DNA from: Paenibacillus sp. JZ16
Lineage (GTDB): Bacteria > Bacillota > Bacilli > Paenibacillales > Paenibacillaceae
Direction of reading: 5' to 3'
Assembly (NCBI RefSeq): GCF_015326965.1
Contig: NZ_CP017659.1
Location: 1,798,001-1,862,000 of the forward strand
DNA: 64,000 bases
The position numbers were made by a program, and so were the translations under genes. Every line of letters begins with the position of its first letter. Position 1 is the stretch's first letter. The notes beneath the pieces were generated by a model. It was given only the letters and a program-made list of their open reading frames with translations. It made no database searches and had not been told where the DNA came from. Shown piece after piece: positions 16,946-25,655 of this stretch.

Positions 16946-17914
16946 CTATGCTTGGCCTGACAATGAAGGTAAATTCTGCTCAAGAAAATGGAGGGCATAC
17001 TCCGACATCCAGCCCTTTACCATCGATTCCGGGTAATGTTTAAGCAGCAGCTCCTGAAATTCAGGATACCGGCCCGGATGCTCAAGCCCGGCAACCCATT
17101 GATCAATCCCGTCGAAGTCCGAACCGAACATGATGTGCTCTTCACCGCCCAGCTCACAAATCTTCTCGATATGCGGCAATATGTCCTCCGGCTTCACACG
17201 ATCTACTCCGCTGCGGATAAACCAGGGCACAAACGTGATTCCAATCATTCCGTTTAGCGCGATTAGTGCCCTTATCTGCTCATCATTCAAATTCCGGGGA
17301 TGCTGGCAGACGGAGTACGCATTGGAATGCGAGGCGATGATGGGCCCTTTGGTCAGCTCCGCGAGCTCCCAGAAACCAGCTTGGGACAGGTGAGACACAT
17401 CCAGAATGATGCCCGTCGAATGGGATAGCTCTACCAGCTGCCGTCCCCGTTCCGTGAATCCCCCATTTCGCTGCTCCAGTACTCCATCCGCAGCCCAGTT
17501 GGCATAATTCCAGGTAACCCCCATCAAACGCACGCCCATCTCAAACAAGAGCTGGACGTAATACAAATTCCCCTCCAGCCCGTCAACGCCTTCCAAGGAC
17601 AGAACGCCGAACCGTCCATGCTGACCTTGTCTGGTCTCTTGAAGTTGCTCCCGCCAAAGCAGGGGCTTAAGATATCCCGGTTTAACGATGCGGCTGCGAT
17701 ATGTATCGAGTTGCGCCAGCACCCGTTCAAAGGATGGTCTCCCCCATTTCTCCGATAAAAAAACAGCGAACACCTGAAGGGCCAGGTCGCCCTCCTCCAT
17801 GCGCTGCAGCGTTACATCCAAATGCGGGTCGTCCGCAAAGGAGGCTTGGGGGGCTTCCCACATTTTGCTCAAAACATCACAGTGAAAATCAACCGTCCGC
17901 ATCGCGCCGTTCAT
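16946..17914 (-). CDS. Membrane dipeptidase-like peptidase, family M19
   Basis: A 322-residue TIM-barrel zinc dipeptidase. The first metal ligands are in VDFHCDVL near the N-terminus; the second set is seen in ILDVSHLSQAGFWEL and GPIIASHSNAYSV, and FGSDFDGID carries the conserved Asp. Members hydrolyse dipeptides, some with D-amino acids, and can act in cell-wall peptide recycling. No signal peptide is present, so the enzyme is cytosolic. The ATG at 17914 sits right after GGGAG, and the ATG at 17902 is about 12 nt away; either may be used. It lies downstream of spoVS but is separated from it by a terminator. Confidence 0.9.
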   Translation of the reverse strand: MNGAMRTVDFHCDVLSKMWEAPQASFADDPHLDVTLQRMEEGDLALQVFAVFLSEKWGRPSFERVLAQLDTYRSRIVKPGYLKPLLWREQLQETRQGQHGRFGVLSLEGVDGLEGNLYYVQLLFEMGVRLMGVTWNYANWAADGVLEQRNGGFTERGRQLVELSHSTGIILDVSHLSQAGFWELAELTKGPIIASHSNAYSVCQHPRNLNDEQIRALIALNGMIGITFVPWFIRSGVDRVKPEDILPHIEKICELGGEEHIMFGSDFDGIDQWVAGLEHPGRYPEFQELLLKHYPESMVKGWMSEYALHFLEQNLPSLSGQA

Positions 17915-17941
17915 CTCCCTTCTGAACTTGTCACAGCAAAA

Positions 17942-17972
17942 AGCCTGTTTACACCAAGAGAGTAAACAGGCT
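17942..17972 (-). terminator. Terminator after spoVS
   Basis: AGCCTGTTTAC (17942-17952) pairs with GTAAACAGGCT (17962-17972), then TTTTT on the minus strand. It stands 21 nt past the spoVS stop and isolates it from the dipeptidase. Confidence 0.9.
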
Positions 17973-17992
17973 AATACCTCAACATTCGAAAT

Positions 17993-18253
17993 TTATCTAG
18001 GTTCTACGATCAATTTAATTGCCGTCCGGTCTTCGCCATCAATCACAATATCCGTAAAAGCAGGGATGCAAATCAAATCCACCCCGCTCGGTGCTACAAA
18101 TCCCCGGGCAATCGCTACCGCTTTAATGGCCTGGTTCAGTGCTCCCGCCCCAATCGCTTGCAGTTCCGCTCCGCCCCGCTCCCTAAGAACTCCAGCGAGC
18201 GCCCCTGCAACTGAATTAGGATTGGATTTTGCTGAAACTTTTAATACTTCCAT
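17993..18253 (-). CDS. spoVS: Stage V sporulation protein S
   Basis: An 86-residue Alba-like protein, almost the same as SpoVS across Bacillales (MEVLKVSAKSNPNSVAGALAGVLRE at the start). In B. subtilis it is needed for spore coat and cortex progress and affects septum formation. The length equals that of the family. The ATG has GGGGAGGT upstream. A SigH-type promoter motif is present at 18311-18337, agreeing with the known SigH control of spoVS in B. subtilis. It is a single-gene unit with its own terminator. Confidence 0.97.
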   Translation of the reverse strand: MEVLKVSAKSNPNSVAGALAGVLRERGGAELQAIGAGALNQAIKAVAIARGFVAPSGVDLICIPAFTDIVIDGEDRTAIKLIVEPR

Positions 18254-18310
18254 GGTAAGTACCTCCCCTGGGAATGTTGAGTGATGGTTTGCTTCCGCTT
18301 ACTAGATGTT

Positions 18311-18337
18311 ATTCGTGAGAGGGGAAAAAATTCCTGC
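18311..18337 (-). promoter_or_regulatory. SigH-like promoter of spoVS
   Basis: Minus strand GCAGGAATT (18329-18337) then 13 nt then CGAAT (18311-18315). The SigH consensus is RWAGGAXXT-N14-HGAAT; there is one mismatch (C for W) and the spacer is one short. Confidence 0.55.
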
Positions 18338-18382
18338 TTTTTACCATCCGTTCCTAATTTAATTAAACGGATTCCGCCTTTT

Positions 18383-19186
18383 TTAATCCATCCGCCATTC
18401 GTCTTCGTACATGCGGATTTTCTGTATCTTCCGGGCTCTTCCCGTGTCCTCATCCATATCCACGCATACGGCATGGAACTGCCATTTGCCTTCGTCGACC
18501 TGGAAACGGGCAGGAAGCTGGGTCTTGAACTTATACATCACCGCATCGCGCTGCATGCCGAGGATGCCTTCCTTGGAGCCCACCATGCCGGTATCCGTAA
18601 TATAAGCTGTTCCTCCCGGCAGTATGGTATCGTCATTGCTTTGCACGTGGGTGTGCGTTCCGACCACCATCGAGGCGCGGCCTTCCAGATGCCATCCCAT
18701 CGCAATCTTCTCCGACGTCGCCTCAGCATGGAAGTCCACCAGAATGCACTTCGTCTTCTGGCGAAGCTCATCCACAATGTCATCGGCTGCGCGAAACGGG
18801 CAATCGATGGCTGGCAGGAAGGTTCGTCCTTGTAGATTCACGATCGCCAGCTGTTTGCCGTTCGCTTTGATGATTGTGTATCCACGCCCCGGTGTGCCGG
18901 GCGGAAAATTTGCCGGACGAATCATGCGCGGCTCATCATCAATAAACTCAAAAATGTCCTTGTTATCCCAGGTGTGGTTACCCAAGGTGATGCCATGAAT
19001 GCCCCAATTGAAAAATTCATTGGCGATGGCCGAGGTAATGCCGCGTCCTGAAGCAGCATTCTCCCCATTGGCAATAATGATGTGCGGATTATATTTGGAC
19101 TTCAGCTCCGGAAGAGAAGCCTTCAAAGCTTTACGCCCTGTACTGCCGACAATGTCTCCGATGAATAATACTTTGATGTCAATCAC
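18383..19186 (-). CDS. ymdB: YmdB-type metallophosphoesterase (2',3'-cyclic nucleotide phosphodiesterase)
   Basis: A 264-267 residue metallophosphoesterase (TIGR00282/YmdB). It starts KVLFIGDIVGSTGRKAL (first metal Asp), then IIANGENAA, GNHTWDNKDI and VDFHAEATSEK...GTHTHVQ, which hold the dinuclear metal ligands. B. subtilis YmdB hydrolyses 2',3'-cAMP and affects biofilm versus motility choice. It is downstream of rny as in B. subtilis, but a terminator lies between. The start is odd: the only canonical in-frame codon near the AAGGAG site is a GTG (19184-19186) overlapping it, while an ATC at 19177 has the ideal eight-nt spacing and would match the family's N-terminus and 264-residue length. 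Confidence 0.93.
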   Translation of the reverse strand: MIDIKVLFIGDIVGSTGRKALKASLPELKSKYNPHIIIANGENAASGRGITSAIANEFFNWGIHGITLGNHTWDNKDIFEFIDDEPRMIRPANFPPGTPGRGYTIIKANGKQLAIVNLQGRTFLPAIDCPFRAADDIVDELRQKTKCILVDFHAEATSEKIAMGWHLEGRASMVVGTHTHVQSNDDTILPGGTAYITDTGMVGSKEGILGMQRDAVMYKFKTQLPARFQVDEGKWQFHAVCVDMDEDTGRARKIQKIRMYEDEWRMD

Positions 19187-19272
19187 TCCTTCAGGGATGC
19201 TTGTCCTGATTCCCGGCAGGACCGTTCCCGATTCATAAATGTCCGAAACTGTATTTTTGGTACTTGAAAGAT

Positions 19273-19301
19273 AAAAAGTGGCCGGATTGCGGCCACTTTT
19301 T
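19273..19301 (-). terminator. Terminator after rny
   Basis: AAAAAGTGGCC (19273-19283) pairs with GGCCACTTTTT (19291-19301) across a GGATTGC loop, 13 nt beyond the rny stop. It separates rny from ymdB. Confidence 0.9.
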
Positions 19302-19313
19302 AAGGTCCAAACT

Positions 19314-20855
19314 CTATTTCGCGTAATCCACCGCTCGGGTTTCCCGGATGACGGTGACTTTGATATGACCCGGATAATCCAGTTCATTCTCAATGGTTTT
19401 GGTAATGTCACGTGCCAAGCGGAATGCTTCGGCATCGTCGATTTTCTCAGGCTGTACCATGACGCGAACTTCACGTCCCGCTTGAATGGCATAGGATTTC
19501 TCAACGCCTTCAAAGGATTCGGAAATTTCTTCGAGCTTCTCAAGACGGCGGATATACGTCTCAAGCGTCTCTCTGCGTGCTCCCGGTCTTGCAGCAGACA
19601 ATGCGTCAGCTGCGCCAACCAGCATGGCAATAACCGAAGTTGCTTCACAATCACCGTGATGAGAGGCAATGCTGTTGATAACCACCGGATGTTCCTTGTA
19701 CTTCTTCGCCAGCTCCACGCCGATTTCAACGTGCGATCCTTCCACTTCATGATCCAGCGCTTTCCCGATGTCATGCAACAGTCCTGCCCGTTTCGCAAGC
19801 ACGATGTCTTCGCCCAGTTCGCCGGCCATCAGGCCAGTCAAATAGGCCACTTCCATGGAGTGTTTCAACACATTTTGTCCATAGCTTGTACGGAATTTCA
19901 GTCGGCCCAGAATTTTGATCAAATCTGGGTGCAAACCGTGAACGCCAACCTCGAAAGTCGCTTGTTCTCCGTATTCGCGAATGCGTTCGTCCACTTCCTT
20001 GCGGGATTTCTCCACCATTTCTTCGATACGAGCCGGATGAATCCGTCCGTCCGCCACGAGCTTTTCCAAAGCTGTACGGGCAATTTCACGGCGAATCGGA
20101 TCAAAACCGGAGAGAATAACAGCTTCCGGAGTATCATCGATAATAAGGTCAATCCCTGTAAGGGTCTCAAGCGCACGAATATTCCGGCCTTCACGTCCGA
20201 TAATCCGGCCCTTCATTTCTTCATTCGGCAAAGTGACAACAGATACCGTGGTCTCCGCGACGTGATCAGCCGCACAGCGCTGAATAGCCAGCGTGATGAT
20301 CTCGCGTGATTTCTTATCTGCCTCTTCCTTCGCCTGCTGCTCGATTTCTTTAATCATCTGAGCGGTTTCATGACGAACTTCCTGTTCAACATTACTGAGA
20401 ATAATGCTGCGGGCATCCTCCATCGTGAGGTTGGAGATGCGCTCCAGTTCCGTCGTTTGTTTCTTGTAAATGGCATCGATTTGCTGCTGGGTCTCTTCTA
20501 TTCGTTTCTCTTTGTTCGCCACTTGTTCTTCTTTACGTTCCAAAGATTCTATTTTTTTATCCAGCGACTCTTCCTTTTGCAACAATCTGCGCTCCTGCCG
20601 TTGAATTTCATTCCGGCGCTCACGAGTGTCTTTTTCAGCTTCGGCTCTGATTTTATGAACTTCGTCTTTAGCTTCGAGAACCGTTTCTTTCTTCAATGCT
20701 TCTGCTTCCTTCTTCGCACTTTCTACGATCTGCAAAGCGGCATGCTCGGCACTGGAAATTTTAGCTTCTGCAAGGGATTTGCGAATAAAATAACCGAACC
20801 CAAAGAATATAGCGGCTACAGCGAGAACGATTATGATCCACCAAATTGGATGCAT
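19314..20855 (-). CDS. rny: Ribonuclease Y
   Basis: A 513-residue membrane-anchored endoribonuclease that starts decay of many mRNAs and matures some operon transcripts. One N-terminal membrane segment ([21 protein letters not shown]), a long coiled coil (about residues 25-190), a KH domain ([15 protein letters not shown]) and an HD domain with [10 protein letters not shown] are all present; length matches the family. The ATG at 20855 has GAGGAGGTGATC and is preferred over an ATG 17 codons earlier. A SigA promoter lies about 250 nt upstream, leaving a long leader. RicA, encoded 6 kb downstream, belongs to the complex that directs RNase Y in B. subtilis. Confidence 0.97.
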   Translation of the reverse strand: MHPIWWIIIVLAVAAIFFGFGYFIRKSLAEAKISSAEHAALQIVESAKKEAEALKKETVLEAKDEVHKIRAEAEKDTRERRNEIQRQERRLLQKEESLDKKIESLERKEEQVANKEKRIEETQQQIDAIYKKQTTELERISNLTMEDARSIILSNVEQEVRHETAQMIKEIEQQAKEEADKKSREIITLAIQRCAADHVAETTVSVVTLPNEEMKGRIIGREGRNIRALETLTGIDLIIDDTPEAVILSGFDPIRREIARTALEKLVADGRIHPARIEEMVEKSRKEVDERIREYGEQATFEVGVHGLHPDLIKILGRLKFRTSYGQNVLKHSMEVAYLTGLMAGELGEDIVLAKRAGLLHDIGKALDHEVEGSHVEIGVELAKKYKEHPVVINSIASHHGDCEATSVIAMLVGAADALSAARPGARRETLETYIRRLEKLEEISESFEGVEKSYAIQAGREVRVMVQPEKIDDAEAFRLARDITKTIENELDYPGHIKVTVIRETRAVDYAK

Positions 20856-20939
20856 CTGATCACCTCCTCGTTGTTTCCTCCAAGGCATTCCTTGGGAAAT
20901 GTTCAATTGTCAGGTTACTCATTCATACATAAAATTTTC

Positions 20940-20957
20940 CGGCAGTGGAAGCTGCCG
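20940..20957 (-). other. Hairpin in the rny leader
   Basis: CGGCAG (20940-20945) and CTGCCG (20952-20957) form a 6-bp stem; on the minus strand it is followed by GAAAATTTTAT. It lies about 85 nt before the rny start and could act as a weak attenuator or a processing site. Confidence 0.35.
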
Positions 20958-21111
20958 TCCATACTGCGCACGCCGTATCACGTACGCAAATCCCGCCTTA
21001 GCCAGCGGAATACATTTCACTATGAATTGGCGATTAAAAGAATCTTTCACAAAGTAGTCACTTTTTTGGAAGGAAAAAGGATTCTAATTTATGATAAAAA
21101 GATTCATATTT

Positions 21112-21141
21112 ATTTTAGTATTTATAAAAAGATATTGTCAA
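21112..21141 (-). promoter_or_regulatory. SigA promoter of rny
   Basis: Minus strand -35 TTGACA (21136-21141, perfect), 18-bp spacer, -10 TAAAAT (21112-21117). Confidence 0.65.
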
Positions 21142-21215
21142 GGGAAAGCAATGGGTAAACGTCAGTTTCATCCAATGAAACCATTTCTTTCACGAAAAAG
21201 TATCCAAACTGCCCT

Positions 21216-21953
21216 TTATTCGAAATCTTCCAGCTCGTCGTCCCACTCACCCTTTTCCTGATCCTCGTCAACCAGACGCTTGAGCACCTGACGCACCTGA
21301 TCCCCGCCGAAGCCCCTACGCATTAAATATGCTCCCGTTTTACGTTTGCGATCCAGCAACTCTCCATGGGTTTGCTGCCATTTTTTCCGTCCCACGGCAA
21401 GCGCGCTCTCCAATTCGGCATCTGCACTGATCTCGCCCAAAGCCTCGGAGATCAGCTCCGTGCCGATTCCCTTCTGTCTCAGCTCCTGTTTGACCCACAG
21501 CCTCCCCTTCTTATGGCTTGTCATTCGCTGCTCTGTCCACATCTTGGCGTATAACGCGTCATCAATCAGCTTGTCCTTCTCCAATCGCTCCAGCGTCGTC
21601 TCTATGCAACTCGGCTCGAAACTTTTTTGCTGCAGACGCTGGGTGATCTCCTTGGCTGTTCTGGGTTTCCTGGACAGATGATTCAGCGCCTCTACATAAG
21701 CCCTCTGTCGTTCATCGGCCACGATAATTTCCTCAAGCTCTTCCTTGCGAAAAACATTCCCCTTGAACATCCGGTATTTCAGCATCACATCTTCATGAAC
21801 GGTCATAAGGTACGGACCAAACGCGATTTGGTATCGGTGCTTGGGCTTTTTCAGCATTTCGACTGACGTTACAATCAAATCCTCATGGTCCGGAAAATGC
21901 CCTATACCTGATGCTTCTGCCTGCTCCGACATTTCCTTATTCTCTTCTTCCAT
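21216..21953 (-). CDS. recX: Regulatory protein RecX
   Basis: A 245-residue helical-repeat protein that binds RecA filaments and modulates strand exchange. Tandem three-helix units are visible from about residue 85: ALNHLSRKPRTAKEITQRL, TTLERLEKDKLIDDALYAKMW, WVKQELRQKGIGTELI and AYLMRRGFGGDQVRQVL. It is longer than E. coli RecX because of an N-terminal domain found in Bacillales. GAGGAG sits six nt before the ATG. recA lies upstream in the same direction, but a terminator stands between, so read-through or a separate promoter is needed. Confidence 0.93.
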   Translation of the reverse strand: MEEENKEMSEQAEASGIGHFPDHEDLIVTSVEMLKKPKHRYQIAFGPYLMTVHEDVMLKYRMFKGNVFRKEELEEIIVADERQRAYVEALNHLSRKPRTAKEITQRLQQKSFEPSCIETTLERLEKDKLIDDALYAKMWTEQRMTSHKKGRLWVKQELRQKGIGTELISEALGEISADAELESALAVGRKKWQQTHGELLDRKRKTGAYLMRRGFGGDQVRQVLKRLVDEDQEKGEWDDELEDFE

Positions 21954-22033
21954 ATGTCGCTCCTCTCACTACCGCACCATTTCTGAGTAAAATAACCAAG
22001 ACTGCATCTGGAAGTCTGAATAAATGCAAAGAA

Positions 22034-22064
22034 GACCGTCTGGCGTTACAAACACCGGACGGTC
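22034..22064 (-). terminator. Terminator after recA
   Basis: GACCGTC (22034-22040) pairs with GACGGTC (22058-22064), extended by GG/CC with one mismatch, then TTCTTT on the minus strand, 32 nt past the recA stop. Confidence 0.75.
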
Positions 22065-22095
22065 CTCAACACTGTAATCGATAACCAGCAATGAA

Positions 22096-23157
22096 CTACT
22101 CTACTTTAAACAACTCTTGCTCTTCTAATTCCTCTTGTTCCTTATCCTTCTCGGAAGGCTCAGGAACAGCCGTGGTCAGATTGCTCGCTTCACGAATTTT
22201 GTTCTCGATAACACTAGCGATCTCCGGATTCTCTTTCAAGAATTGCTTCGCATTCTCCCGTCCTTGGCCAAGACGGTCACCTGAATAAGAATACCATGCG
22301 CCGCTCTTATCCACGATATCGAGTTCCGTTCCGATATCGATCAGGCTTCCCTCTCTAGAGATGCCTTCACCGTACATAATATCAAGCTCAGCCTGTTTGA
22401 AAGGTGGCGCTACCTTGTTCTTAACAACCTTAATCCGTGTGCGGTTACCCACCACATCGTTGCCCATCTTGATGCTCTCAATTCGACGCACGTCCAAACG
22501 AACCGTCGAGTAGAACTTCAGAGCACGTCCACCTGGAGTCGTCTCAGGGTTACCGAACATAACACCAACCTTCTCACGAAGCTGGTTGATAAAGATGGCA
22601 ATTGTTTTCGATTTATTAATAGCACCCGACAATTTCCGAAGAGCCTGGGACATCAGACGAGCTTGCAGACCTACGTGGGAGTCACCCATGTCGCCTTCAA
22701 TTTCAGCTTTTGGTACCAGTGCAGCAACCGAGTCAATAACGATGATATCAACTGCACCACTGCGTACCAGAGCTTCCGCAATTTCCAGCGCCTGCTCACC
22801 CGTGTCCGGTTGGGAGAGCAGCAATTCATCAATGTTAACGCCCAATTTGCTTGCATACGATGGATCCAGAGCATGCTCGGCATCGATAAATGCAGCCTGT
22901 CCACCAGCCTTCTGAACTTCCGCAATCGCATGGAGGGCTACTGTTGTTTTACCGGAGGATTCCGGTCCATATACTTCAATAATCCGGCCTCTAGGCAAGC
23001 CGCCGGTTCCTAAAGCTATATCCAATGCCAACGATCCGCTCGGCACAATCTCTACTTGCATGTGGGTGGATTCACCCAGTTTCATGATGGAACCTTTTCC
23101 GAACTGTTTCTCTATCTGACGAAGCGCCATTTCCAGCGCAGCACGACGATCTGACAA
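22096..23157 (-). CDS. recA: Recombinase RecA
   Basis: A 353-residue DNA recombinase and SOS co-protease. Walker A is GPESSGKTT (about residues 63-71), Walker B is [10 protein letters not shown], and the L2-region [25 protein letters not shown] is complete; the acidic C-terminal tail ([15 protein letters not shown]) is typical. The frame also offers a GTG at 23166, but that has only two nt after AAGGG; the TTG at 23157 aligns with the usual RecA start ([11 protein letters not shown]) and is preferred. Upstream are a SigA promoter and a LexA-type SOS box, giving damage-inducible control. cinA lies further upstream. Confidence 0.98.
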   Translation of the reverse strand: MSDRRAALEMALRQIEKQFGKGSIMKLGESTHMQVEIVPSGSLALDIALGTGGLPRGRIIEVYGPESSGKTTVALHAIAEVQKAGGQAAFIDAEHALDPSYASKLGVNIDELLLSQPDTGEQALEIAEALVRSGAVDIIVIDSVAALVPKAEIEGDMGDSHVGLQARLMSQALRKLSGAINKSKTIAIFINQLREKVGVMFGNPETTPGGRALKFYSTVRLDVRRIESIKMGNDVVGNRTRIKVVKNKVAPPFKQAELDIMYGEGISREGSLIDIGTELDIVDKSGAWYSYSGDRLGQGRENAKQFLKENPEIASVIENKIREASNLTTAVPEPSEKDKEQEELEEQELFKVE

Positions 23158-23189
23158 TTGTTCCACAACCCTTCACTGTTGATAGTCAT

Positions 23190-23218
23190 ATCATACCTTG
23201 TTTTGACACGTTTGCCAA
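23190..23218 (-). promoter_or_regulatory. SigA promoter of recA
   Basis: Minus strand -35 TTGGCA (23213-23218), 17-bp spacer, -10 TATGAT (23190-23195), about 30 nt before the start. Confidence 0.75.
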
Positions 23219-23227
23219 GCTTTTTTT

Positions 23228-23241
23228 CGAACATACATTCG
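23228..23241. promoter_or_regulatory. SOS (LexA/DinR) box upstream of recA
   Basis: CGAACATACATTCG matches the Gram-positive SOS box CGAACRNRYGTTYG-type consensus with one mismatch in the right half-site. It lies ten nt upstream of the -35 element. Confidence 0.75.
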
Positions 23242-23297
23242 TTTTTTTTATTCCGCACCCCTTCCCGTATATGCTCCATGCCTTATGTATAAACAAC

Positions 23298-23336
23298 AAG
23301 AACCGTGGCAACATCATACGATATGCCACGGTTCTT
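23298..23336 (-). terminator. Terminator after cinA
   Basis: AAGAACCGTGGCA (23298-23310) pairs with TGCCACGGTTCTT (23324-23336), a 13-bp perfect stem; the minus-strand T-run is TTCTTGTTGTTT. It separates cinA from recA. Confidence 0.8.
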
Positions 23337-23431
23337 CCGTATTTCCCATTATACTTGGAACCGTTCGTAAATACAAGAAGAGCTGCCAAGCAAGGTGTAA
23401 ATTATTTACTTTTTTTGAATAGCGGATATCC

Positions 23432-24706
23432 CTATTCTGCAACCCTAAACCTTTTGGAGGCAACAAGACGCTGCCAAAGCCGGTAGAGCAGCGCCTTCGT
23501 AGCTCGGAGCCGGATCGTTTCACGGTTACCCTGAAGGTGCAGCTCGTGCACTTCCGTTTCTTTTCCCCGTTGAGACAATCCAATGTAAACCAGACCTATA
23601 GGCTTGCGTTCAGCATACCCTGGACCTGCCACGCCCGTTACCGATAAACCAAAGTCGCTGTCGGTTACCATCCGGACATGATCCGCAAGCGCTTCGGCAA
23701 CCTCTGCACTGACGGCTCCCGGCGCATCATCCCCCTCAAGCAGCGCATGCGGGATATGCACAAGCTTCTCCTTGATCTGATTGGTATAACAGATGATCCC
23801 GCCAAGGAACATGGACGCGCTCCCGGGGATAGAGGTCAGCGTCTCCGCTACAAGGCCTCCCGTGCAGCTCTCCGCAGCGCTCAGCGTCCAGCTATGATCC
23901 GCCATCATATCGACGATGACCTTCTCAATGGGCACATCCTCGTTAGCATACATAAATTCCGGGCCTCTCTCCTGGATCCGGGCTTCCAGTTCATTCAGCC
24001 GCACCATGGCCTCAGCCTCGCTGGCTGCCTTCGTGGAGATCCGGACGGTGACCTCCCCCTCCTTGGCATACAACGCAATCGTCGGATCGGTCTGGGCCGT
24101 AATCAGGTCCTCCAGGCGCTTATCAAGCGCGGACTCCCCGATGCCTGCGAATTTGAGCATCTTTGAATAGATGGGAAGCTCTTCCGTAAGCACATGCTGC
24201 AGAAGCCAAGGCTTGGCCTCCTGCTCAAACATCGGCATCAGCTCTTTCGGCGGACCCGGCAACACAATGTAATGAGTCCCTTCATAGGATACCGCATTCC
24301 CGACGGCGAGGCCTGTTTCGTTCGGAAGCGGAGTCCCGCCCTCGATGGCCAGAGCCTGGCGCCGATTGTTCTCGGTCATTACGGATCCTCGTTCATGGAA
24401 AAAGCGTTCAATCCGATCCATGGCCATCCGATCAATATGCAATGAACGATTTAGAAAAGATGCGAGCGCATCCTTTGTCAGGTCATCCTGTGTGGGGCCC
24501 AGACCACCGGACAGAAGAACGATATCGGCTCTGCTGCTGGACAGCCGCAAGGCCTCCTTGAGCCTCTCCATGTTATCCCCGACAACGGTTTGATAGTATA
24601 CATCGATTCCCATTGAAGCAAGCTGCCTGGACAAATACTGTGCATTGGTATTCACAATCTGTCCAAGAAGAAGTTCGGTTCCAACTGCAATGATTTCTGC
24701 TTTCAT
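23432..24706 (-). CDS. cinA: CinA: nicotinamide-nucleotide amidase/competence-damage protein
   Basis: A 424-residue two-domain protein. The N-terminal MoCF-like domain (AEIIAVGTELLLGQIVNTN, LSGGLGPTQDDLT) is an ADP-ribose pyrophosphatase in some members. The C-terminal domain (AAESCTGGLVAETLTSIPGSS-type, SVTGVAGPG) deamidates NMN in the pyridine nucleotide cycle. In Gram-positive competent bacteria cinA precedes recA and is induced with competence. Here it is upstream of recA with a terminator and a separate recA promoter in between. Salvage of NMN would complement the pncA-pncB genes elsewhere in the window. Full length. Confidence 0.95.
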   Translation of the reverse strand: MKAEIIAVGTELLLGQIVNTNAQYLSRQLASMGIDVYYQTVVGDNMERLKEALRLSSSRADIVLLSGGLGPTQDDLTKDALASFLNRSLHIDRMAMDRIERFFHERGSVMTENNRRQALAIEGGTPLPNETGLAVGNAVSYEGTHYIVLPGPPKELMPMFEQEAKPWLLQHVLTEELPIYSKMLKFAGIGESALDKRLEDLITAQTDPTIALYAKEGEVTVRISTKAASEAEAMVRLNELEARIQERGPEFMYANEDVPIEKVIVDMMADHSWTLSAAESCTGGLVAETLTSIPGSASMFLGGIICYTNQIKEKLVHIPHALLEGDDAPGAVSAEVAEALADHVRMVTDSDFGLSVTGVAGPGYAERKPIGLVYIGLSQRGKETEVHELHLQGNRETIRLRATKALLYRLWQRLVASKRFRVAE

Positions 24707-24785
24707 GATTCGTCCATCCTCCTGTGTCTGCTATCTCTTCACAAATACCCGCTTTCATAAAGTTCTTACCCTGCGGAAGAAAAAA

Positions 24786-24807
24786 GCAATAGGATTGCTC
24801 CTATTGC
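24786..24807 (-). terminator. Terminator abutting the pgsA stop codon
   Basis: GCAATAGGA (24786-24794) and TCCTATTGC (24799-24807) form a 9-bp stem with a 4-nt loop, followed by T6 on the minus strand; it begins three nt past the pgsA stop. Confidence 0.88.
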
Positions 24808-24809
24808 CG

Positions 24810-25397
24810 TTACGCCCCGGCACCTTTGAGAAGATGCCTGTTCTGGACAAAATATTCGATTCCCGAATAGATCGTAATCATCGCGGCAGCCCAGATTGCA
24901 ATGACATCAAACGGAATTCCCAAGAATACAAACGGGAAATTATTGATCAGAAGCGCGACAATCGCCACAATCTGAATCACCGTCTTGATTTTCCCCGATT
25001 GACCTGCTGCAACGACGGAACCTTCCAGGAGTGCAATTTGTCTCAAGCCAGTAACCGCGAATTCTCTGCTGATGATGACTACAGCAATCCAGGATTCGCA
25101 TTTGCCCATCTCCACAAGCGATATGAGGATGGCTGCCACCAGCAGTTTGTCCGCAAGCGGATCCAGAAGTTTACCCAGGTTCGTCACCATATTGTTTTTC
25201 CGGGCTAAATACCCGTCAATCCCATCCGTACTTGCTGCAAGTATGAATATCAATGCTGCAATCAATTGGTTGTAGGGAAGGACGAAATCATTCCACACAA
25301 TAGGAGCCGGATAAAAATCAAAATCCACCAGCAGGAAAATCATCATGACAGGGATCAAGCAAATGCGGGCCAACGTGATACGATTGGGTAAATTCAT
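24810..25397 (-). CDS. pgsA: CDP-diacylglycerol-glycerol-3-phosphate 3-phosphatidyltransferase
   Basis: A 195-residue integral membrane enzyme making phosphatidylglycerol phosphate, the committed step to phosphatidylglycerol and cardiolipin. The CDP-alcohol phosphotransferase motif D-X2-DG-X2-AR-X8-G-X3-D-X3-D is complete (DGIDGYLARKNN...GKLLDPLADK). Several membrane segments (for example ICLIPVMMIFLLVDF and VIQIVAIVALLINNF). The ATG at 25397 has GGGAGGT upstream; a longer frame from 25460 has none. A good SigA promoter lies about 180 nt upstream. In B. subtilis pgsA also follows rodZ. Confidence 0.95.
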   Translation of the reverse strand: MNLPNRITLARICLIPVMMIFLLVDFDFYPAPIVWNDFVLPYNQLIAALIFILAASTDGIDGYLARKNNMVTNLGKLLDPLADKLLVAAILISLVEMGKCESWIAVVIISREFAVTGLRQIALLEGSVVAAGQSGKIKTVIQIVAIVALLINNFPFVFLGIPFDVIAIWAAAMITIYSGIEYFVQNRHLLKGAGA

Positions 25398-25578
25398 GGG
25401 GCAACCTCCCTTGCAACGGGTTGTCTTGAAATTTTCGCAGACCCCGCGACTGTTATCCATCTGTACTTCAATAGGGTCGCTCTTCCCAAGAGCCTAAAGG
25501 GTTCGAAGCGTGAAGCGCTGTCTGTCATATTCATCCCCAGTAATCTATGTATACGTTAATCCTTATATATCGTTTTTT

Positions 25579-25608
25579 AGTATAATATTTCCGCTCACGC
25601 CCTGTCAA
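25579..25608 (-). promoter_or_regulatory. SigA promoter of pgsA
   Basis: Minus strand -35 TTGACA (25603-25608, perfect), 18-bp spacer, -10 TATACT (25579-25584). Confidence 0.7.
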
Positions 25609-25655
25609 AAGAAACAAACCTGTCCATCCCATCCTATATGAGCCTGTGGCGGCGT

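Larger units (their letters stand above)
20856..21215. other. rny leader and recX-rny intergenic region
   Basis: About 360 nt without a credible gene. It holds the rny promoter (21112-21141), a 5' leader of about 250 nt, and a short hairpin (20940-20957) before the rny start. The distal part is AT-rich. No terminator with a T-run was seen right after recX; only a GTTTCAT/ATGAAAC stem near 21170-21186 without one. Confidence 0.6.

Noticed and set aside
19187..19798. Long 5' extension of the ymdB frame
   Set aside because: It runs through the rny terminator and into rny in another frame; no start signals and no homology-like sequence.
19278..20309. A 343-codon open frame on the plus strand opposite rny
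   Set aside because: Phe/His/Asn-rich composition of an antisense shadow; rny is certain.
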